Shown here: positions 59,779 through 64,000 of the stretch, in pieces
Numbering within the stretch: the first letter of the stretch is position 1
Layout: each line of letters starts with the position of its first letter
NCBI RefSeq assembly: GCF_026262505.1
Contig: NC_067206.1
Coordinates: 18,559,319 to 18,623,318 of the forward strand
From: Trichomonas vaginalis G3
Taxonomy: Eukaryota > Parabasalia > Trichomonadida > Trichomonadidae
Length of the DNA: 64,000 bases
Reading direction: 5' to 3'
Translations under genes and position numbers: made by a program
The notes under the pieces: generated by a model
Seen by the model: the letters and a program-made list of their open reading frames with translations, nothing else
Told to the model about the DNA's origin: nothing
The model's database searches: none

Positions 59779-61770
59779 TCATTTAGTTGCCATTAAGATA
59801 TGACGGCTATTTAACAAGTTTTTCTTGGATCTTAACCGCCTAACGTTCAAAATTAACCTTTGTGCTTTGATATTACGTTCACATGTTGCCTCCGAAGGAG
59901 ATGAACATAACAAGCGTAATGCTATTTCCGCAAGGATGGATTTTTCTCCAATTCTATGCGAGATCTCTTCCCAAGCATAATTTTGTGCCTCGTCCATCAG
60001 ATCGTTCTCAAAGATGTCTGATTCCTTATTGATGAACGTATTATATAACGAGAGTACAAGCGTTTTTTGTCTTTCGTTCAATCGGAATTGAACCAAAATG
60101 CGCTTGAGGTAATCTTTAGCTGCTGTTAGATCATTTTCGGCAGTCTGATGATTATCCTCGCGTACATCTTGCAATGTAAGCCTAAGTTGATCATCAGATT
60201 CGACAATTCTACGAAATGTGCCTTCATCTGTTACATCAATTACAGCGTTTGTGTTACCTTCCTCAAAAATAGAATCCATGTAAATGTCCTGTAAATCTTC
60301 TGCCGGATCTTTATCAGGAATATGCTCACTTTGAAAGGAACTCAAGGGATCGGCCAAATCTTCTACTTCTTCGTTTTTAACAAACTTTCTATGGAAGTAG
60401 AACCTTCCTCTCGGCGTGAGAGAGAATGCCAAACACCATAGCCCACCAAAGTCAGAGTCCAAGGTATAGCTATCCAATGAAGATGCCAAGATGGATCCGA
60501 ATGCATTATGCAAATTGGATGTCAAAAGATTGAGAGCTGATATGGCTTTACGAAGCCAAATGTAACAATTTGCCAACAATGCCTTATCCGATTCGAATAC
60601 TAAGATTAGCTTTTTAAGAACAGCTAAACAATCTTTCAATTGTACGATTTTATCGTGATCTACATTTATATATTGCTTGATTTTGTTTTCGTACTTAAGA
60701 ATAAAGACACATATATTATAGTCATATATCCATCTGGTGGATACATGCTGTGGACATTGTGCACCTATATCGTCAGCATGAATGCGACAAAGTTCTGCAA
60801 TTCTGTGCACATCCTTTACTAAACTTTGTAACTGGTTGTTCTTGCCAGCAATATATTGATAGCTGTTGTGGATTCTGTGACACAAACAGGGAATAAGCAA
60901 TATCTTGTAGTATTTTGGATCTCTGTCATGATAGAATGAATCATTCCAAGTATCTTTGAAGCATTTTAACTGTGCTGGTCCTCCGTCAACTACCACACTA
61001 CCTATCTTGACTTTCCTAATGTCAATTCTGTTAAATCCTGCTGTTATTGCGGATTTATAATCCTGACTTGTCTGGCCATCCTTCATATCTATCGCCTCTA
61101 CTGGGTATGGCTTCATTTGCTCCAACGGATTTGTTAAGACAAAATCAAGATTGTGGTAATCATGTGTCTTGCCTTCATCGATGGCGACACAAGTGTATGC
61201 TTTTTTGGCGAATTCGAGAACTTTAGCAAGGTGTATGCTGTTAGCAATAGCAATCATTCTATTTCGGATCTCATCACGTGTAATAGGCTTATATAATTTG
61301 TCAGCAAGTTTTTCCGGATTGATATTAGCTGACTGAAGTTGTTTGTATTTGTTCATCATTTGATATATTGTGAACATAATGAAAATCTTTGCAACATGCG
61401 TGAATTCTGGGGATGCAAATGTGTCTAAGGCAAGGTTGAACTTACCGGTAAAAATGGTCATTTCATCGTATACATTCGATAAATCCAACATTGGATCATT
61501 TGACTGTTTACCTTTATTGTAGTAGTCAAGTAATGTTTGCTGCGATAATGCTTCTCCGGCCTGACATGTGTGAACATGAGTCTTAAGCCAGTTTTTATAA
61601 TGATCCTCCCTTTGTTCTTGCATTGAACACCGGCAAACTACGCCATCAGATCGTGTCACAAGTTCATTGCATTTTACATACCACTTGGGACTACCTTCAT
61701 GTTTATATCGCATGTAAACATGTTGTTTCGTTTCAAGATCGGGATATGTTGTGAACCCGACTTCTTTCAT
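59779..61770 (-). CDS. hAT transposase, intact
   Basis: 663 residues from ATG at 61770. The N terminus (YMRYKHEGSPKWYVKCNELV; VCRCSMQEQ; THVHTCQ) has paired Cys and His like a BED/FLYWCH-type zinc finger. The middle has a first Asp in CVAIDEGKTHDYHNLDFVLT, a second in GSVVVDGGPAQLKCFKDTWN, and CHRIHNSYQYIAGKNNQLQS, the C-x-x-H element. The C-terminal dimerisation region reads LLCSSPSEATCERNIKAQRL with the diagnostic S-E-A-x-x-E-R motif. Length and order are normal for hAT; no stop or shift. With the perfect target duplication, this is a recent and possibly still competent insertion. Confidence 0.85.
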   Translation of the reverse strand: MKEVGFTTYPDLETKQHVYMRYKHEGSPKWYVKCNELVTRSDGVVCRCSMQEQREDHYKNWLKTHVHTCQAGEALSQQTLLDYYNKGKQSNDPMLDLSNVYDEMTIFTGKFNLALDTFASPEFTHVAKIFIMFTIYQMMNKYKQLQSANINPEKLADKLYKPITRDEIRNRMIAIANSIHLAKVLEFAKKAYTCVAIDEGKTHDYHNLDFVLTNPLEQMKPYPVEAIDMKDGQTSQDYKSAITAGFNRIDIRKVKIGSVVVDGGPAQLKCFKDTWNDSFYHDRDPKYYKILLIPCLCHRIHNSYQYIAGKNNQLQSLVKDVHRIAELCRIHADDIGAQCPQHVSTRWIYDYNICVFILKYENKIKQYINVDHDKIVQLKDCLAVLKKLILVFESDKALLANCYIWLRKAISALNLLTSNLHNAFGSILASSLDSYTLDSDFGGLWCLAFSLTPRGRFYFHRKFVKNEEVEDLADPLSSFQSEHIPDKDPAEDLQDIYMDSIFEEGNTNAVIDVTDEGTFRRIVESDDQLRLTLQDVREDNHQTAENDLTAAKDYLKRILVQFRLNERQKTLVLSLYNTFINKESDIFENDLMDEAQNYAWEEISHRIGEKSILAEIALRLLCSSPSEATCERNIKAQRLILNVRRLRSKKNLLNSRHILMATK

Positions 61771-62297
61771 TAATGAAGTGATTTCTTAAGTTGAATAAAA
61801 ACAAATTTGATTGAAATTCATACAAAATTTTTTTTATCATTATTATTTAAGATGCTTTTTTATGTTGAATTGTTAATTTTTTTATTTCCACCTGGGATAT
61901 TTTGAATTGGGCTAGCCCAATCCCACCTCTCAATTTTCTCTCAATTGGGCAATGGGGATCCCATATAAAATGTATTGTAACAAAATTTTACATGCATAAT
62001 ATAGTACAATTAAACAACATTCTAAAAATATTAAATTCACATCATTTACTTGAAGATTTTATATTTTCAACAAAAATTAATACAATAATTACATTAAATT
62101 GAGGAGATTTATAATAATTATTATAAATTAAAATATTATTACTCATTAATTTGTTGAAATATTGCATTTTAGTGGTAAAAATTAAAATTTAAGTTTACAT
62201 GCAGAAAAAAATTTAAATTCCAAAAAAAATCAATTGGGATAACGATAGGGACAAAAATTTAGAATCCCCATATGCTTGGGATAAAATCACATGAATA
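61771..62297. other. hAT right non-coding region
   Basis: Upstream of the transposase; includes an imperfect palindrome GGGCTAGCCC (61910-61919) and runs of CAATTGGG/CCCAATT. No gene. Confidence 0.5.
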
Positions 62298-62626
62298 CTT
62301 ATATGCATGATACATTAAGAAGTCTTCCAACAATATAGATATAGTTGTAGATTCCTATGATTCCTTTTATATTGTGAGATAATAACATTTTTATGCTGTC
62401 AGGAGCCTATGAGTGCCCATCCTTAAGGCTAGGTTGAGATAGATTTCCCATTATATTATCTGTGAATATATTGTTTGAAAATTCAAGATATAAAAATATA
62501 TTATCAAAAAATTTTATATTTTTAAATACAATAGAGTGGAAGTATAGTACGATGAGATAGCAATGATATATTTTATAATGGGAGGTAATCTGAAGATAAG
62601 TAGCAAATTTTATGCGATTTTGATTG

Positions 62627-62971
62627 GGAGTTGGAGGGTGTGAGTACTATAGCATGTAATAGTATCTCACACCCTCCAATTCTTCCTATGGCGCCGAAAA
62701 ATTTTTGGTGAAATGCGACGACATTTCACCAAAAATTTTCGGCGCCATATAGAGAACTATAGTCTGCGAGGTACTGATTCTATCTATGTACCTCGCAGAC
62801 CATAGTTCTCAGCCAAAATGGCTAAAAATTGGGTGCAATTTTTTACATTGCACCCAATTTTTAGCCATTTTGGCTAAGAATTGGGGGTGAGTACTATAGC
62901 ATGTAATAGTATCTCACACCCTCCAATTCTTCCTATGGCGCCGAAAAATTTTTGGTGAAATGCGACGACAC
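62627..62971. repeat. Hairpin array in MITE1 copy 3 (array 11)
   Basis: GAGTTGGAGGGTGTGAGTAC..., GGCGCCGAAAAATTTTTGGT..., GAACTATAGTCTGCGAGGTA..., AGCCAAAATGGCTAAAAATT... (62815-62875), then a second unit with the first hairpin shortened (62880-62932) and half of the GGCGCC hairpin. So this copy keeps the fourth hairpin and part of a second unit, unlike copies 1 and 2. Confidence 0.9.
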
Positions 62972-63165
62972 AGTTAGTATGGGTTAGTTGGGTACTGAGG
63001 CACTGCGCACCTACTTACCCATGATATGTGAATTTGACACTTTACAAAACCGTTAACATATATTTTACAACACAAACGACAACACTAGCTTAACCTTAAA
63101 TATTTACAAAGCCGCCAACCACTTCACCCCACTAACGAACTCACTAATGAAAAAAATAAACGTTC

Positions 63166-63450
63166 TCATAAATTTTCTTCTATATCTTCATCGTCAATGT
63201 TAACTCTATTGTAGTCATACTTGAAGTCATAAAGTTTCTCAAGTTTTGAAATGCATAGTCTTGTTAACTTACCTTCATCATCATAAGTTTTTATAAAACT
63301 ACCATGACAATCTTTATACACAGTCAATGTATAATCTACTGGTCTAGGATGAAGTGTAAAGAACATGTTATACTCAGGAAGGAAGAATAAATGTTTAAAT
63401 GTATGTTTGTTATATTTTTCGATTTGTATGAGTTGCTTTTGTTCTGTCAT
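63166..63450 (-). CDS. 94-residue Maverick protein, unknown
   Basis: ATG at 63450 (MTEQKQLIQIEKYNKHTFKH). Middle LPEYNMFFTLHPRPVDYTLT is followed by FIKTYDDEGKLTRLCISKLE and an acidic end (NIDDEDIEENL). Alpha/beta composition. Divergent from the packaging ATPase with a 98-bp spacer. Not recognisably present in Maverick 1. Family unknown. Confidence 0.5.
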   Translation of the reverse strand: MTEQKQLIQIEKYNKHTFKHLFFLPEYNMFFTLHPRPVDYTLTVYKDCHGSFIKTYDDEGKLTRLCISKLEKLYDFKYDYNRVNIDDEDIEENL

Positions 63451-63548
63451 TTACATCCAAATAAAAATTTTCAGTAAACTTAAAAATAAATGATATCACC
63501 ACTCCCACACGTATGAAAACATAGCGCAAAAATAATGTTTATGTTAGA

Positions 63549-64000
63549 ATGTTAGATCTAACACGTTTTCTAACCTCATTTCTAACCTTGTTGAATTCAT
63601 TGCTTTATAACTCTCTTCCTTGGTTTCCTTTCAGTAAGGACTATGAGTTCTGTTCAAATGGTGTTTATTTCTATTGTGGAAAGATGGGGTCAGGAAAGAC
63701 ATTTAACCTCATTCGTCATATACTCATAACAGAGCGTTTAGGAAACGACTCTTACTATGACCAAATCATTATATCAGCAACTTCAGACTCTATGGACTCA
63801 ACAGCGAAAACATTTATGTCAAAAGTTCAAGCATCTGTCGTTAAAGTTCCAGACAGTGAACTCATTGAATTTCTTCAACGTTACATTCGACGTAAGAGAA
63901 AATATTATGCCATCGTTGAGTTCATACAGTCAGGAATGCAAAAGACTTCTGAGGAGATGAAAAGAATTATTGACAAACACCACTTACGTCAGTACTCAGG
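63549..64000 (+). CDS. Maverick packaging ATPase (A32/FtsK-HerA-like), N-terminal part
   Basis: ATG at 63549 (MLDLTRFLTSFLTLLNSLLY); open to the window end, about 150 codons. Walker A CGKMGSGKTFNLIRHI lies at about residues 46-61. Further on, QIIISATSDSMDSTAKTFMS and EEMKRIIDKHHLRQYSG align with the corresponding region of the broken copy at 14905-15240. Walker B lies beyond the window. In Mavericks this enzyme is thought to pump DNA into the capsid. No defect is seen in the visible part. Confidence 0.75.
   Translation, partial: MLDLTRFLTSFLTLLNSLLYNSLPWFPFSKDYEFCSNGVYFYCGKMGSGKTFNLIRHILITERLGNDSYYDQIIISATSDSMDSTAKTFMSKVQASVVKVPDSELIEFLQRYIRRKRKYYAIVEFIQSGMQKTSEEMKRIIDKHHLRQYS

Larger units (their letters stand above)
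59192..62297. mobile_element. hAT element (3106 bp)
   Basis: Flanked by a perfect 8-bp duplication CTTATATG (59184-59191 and 62298-62305), the hallmark length for hAT. Termini TAGAGATGTGAA (left) and, reversed, TATTCATGTGAT (right) are short imperfect repeats starting TA. One intact minus-strand transposase. Confidence 0.85.
56884..62422. mobile_element. Kolobok element with hAT nested inside
   Basis: Inverted termini GGATGGGCACTCATTAGG (left) and, reversed, GGATGGGCACTCATAGG (right), flanked by TTAA on both sides (56880-56883 and 62423-62426). TTAA targets and the transposase at 57598 identify Kolobok. Without the hAT insert it is about 2.4 kb. Confidence 0.9.
56530..62971. mobile_element. 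MITE1 copy 3, split by Kolobok and truncated
   Basis: Left part 56530-56883 starts TGTTGTGCATGAAAAATAGC. It resumes at 62427 after the Kolobok insertion. The right end is lost: the sequence stops matching at 62971 in the loop of a GGCGCC hairpin. Inserted in the MULE3 transposase gene. Confidence 0.85.
62972..64000. mobile_element. Maverick element 3, left-hand fragment
   Basis: Joins MITE1 at 62971/62972 and carries the start of a packaging ATPase related to that of Maverick 1. Continues past the window. No terminal repeat identified. Confidence 0.65.

Noticed and set aside
160..62971. CRISPR-like arrays
   Set aside because: The arrays lack constant repeats with unique spacers; successive palindromes abut, there are no cas genes, and the organism is eukaryotic.

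Overview
The window looks like nuclear DNA of a parabasalid protist, most likely Trichomonas or a close relative. It is AT-rich, its genes are single-exon with short spacers, and initiator-like TCAYTTT boxes sit just upstream of several start codons. Polinton/Maverick, Kolobok, hAT, pogo and Mutator-like elements occur together. No rRNA, CRISPR or convincing tRNA gene was seen. About 90 percent of the window is mobile DNA.

Left (1-5631): an array of contiguous hairpins (160-1335), a fragment of a foldback element, tandem repeats of 120 and 121 bp, the tail of a Mutator-like transposase, and a 706-bp non-autonomous element (called C here) joined to the Maverick integrase.

Maverick 1 (about 5632-24960) carries integrase, a family B DNA polymerase, a coiled-coil NUMOD4/HNH protein, a KilA-N protein, an A32/FtsK-like packaging ATPase, an SF3 helicase, candidate minor and major capsid genes, a very long structural-type gene and many small unknown genes. 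ATPase, KilA-N, both capsid genes and the long gene carry frameshifts; polymerase, helicase and most small genes are open. It reads as a decaying virus-like element without a recognisable protease and with its left terminus lost.

A host island (25-30.4 kb) has three minus-strand genes: a SANT-domain protein like Snt1/NCoR, an Erv41/Erv46-type vesicle protein, and a Ser/Thr-rich coiled-coil protein.

From 30.5 kb on there are nested transposons. Maverick 2 (about 30.5-36.5 kb) is split by Mutator-like element MULE1 (31159-35195) and ends in a truncated adenine methyltransferase where an rve-transposase element (rve C) begins. MULE2 (42943-52624, 11-bp target duplication) contains rve A and a pogo element (48303-52311). 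MULE3 (from about 53.1 kb) contains rve B and is cut by a 1.05-kb MITE (MITE1), which holds a Kolobok (56884-62422, TTAA), which holds a hAT (59192-62297, 8-bp duplication). A third Maverick fragment, with an intact packaging-ATPase start, runs off the right edge.

The strongest unexplained signal is a set of palindromes, each about 45-65 nt, laid end to end with almost no spacer. They occur at eleven places inside at least five unrelated element families. The same hairpin cassettes recur in diverged form, and in one family whole four-hairpin units are amplified as near-identical 250-bp tandem repeats. All these families also share an AAAAGTGAC motif just inside their termini; its complement matches the trichomonad initiator and points outward.
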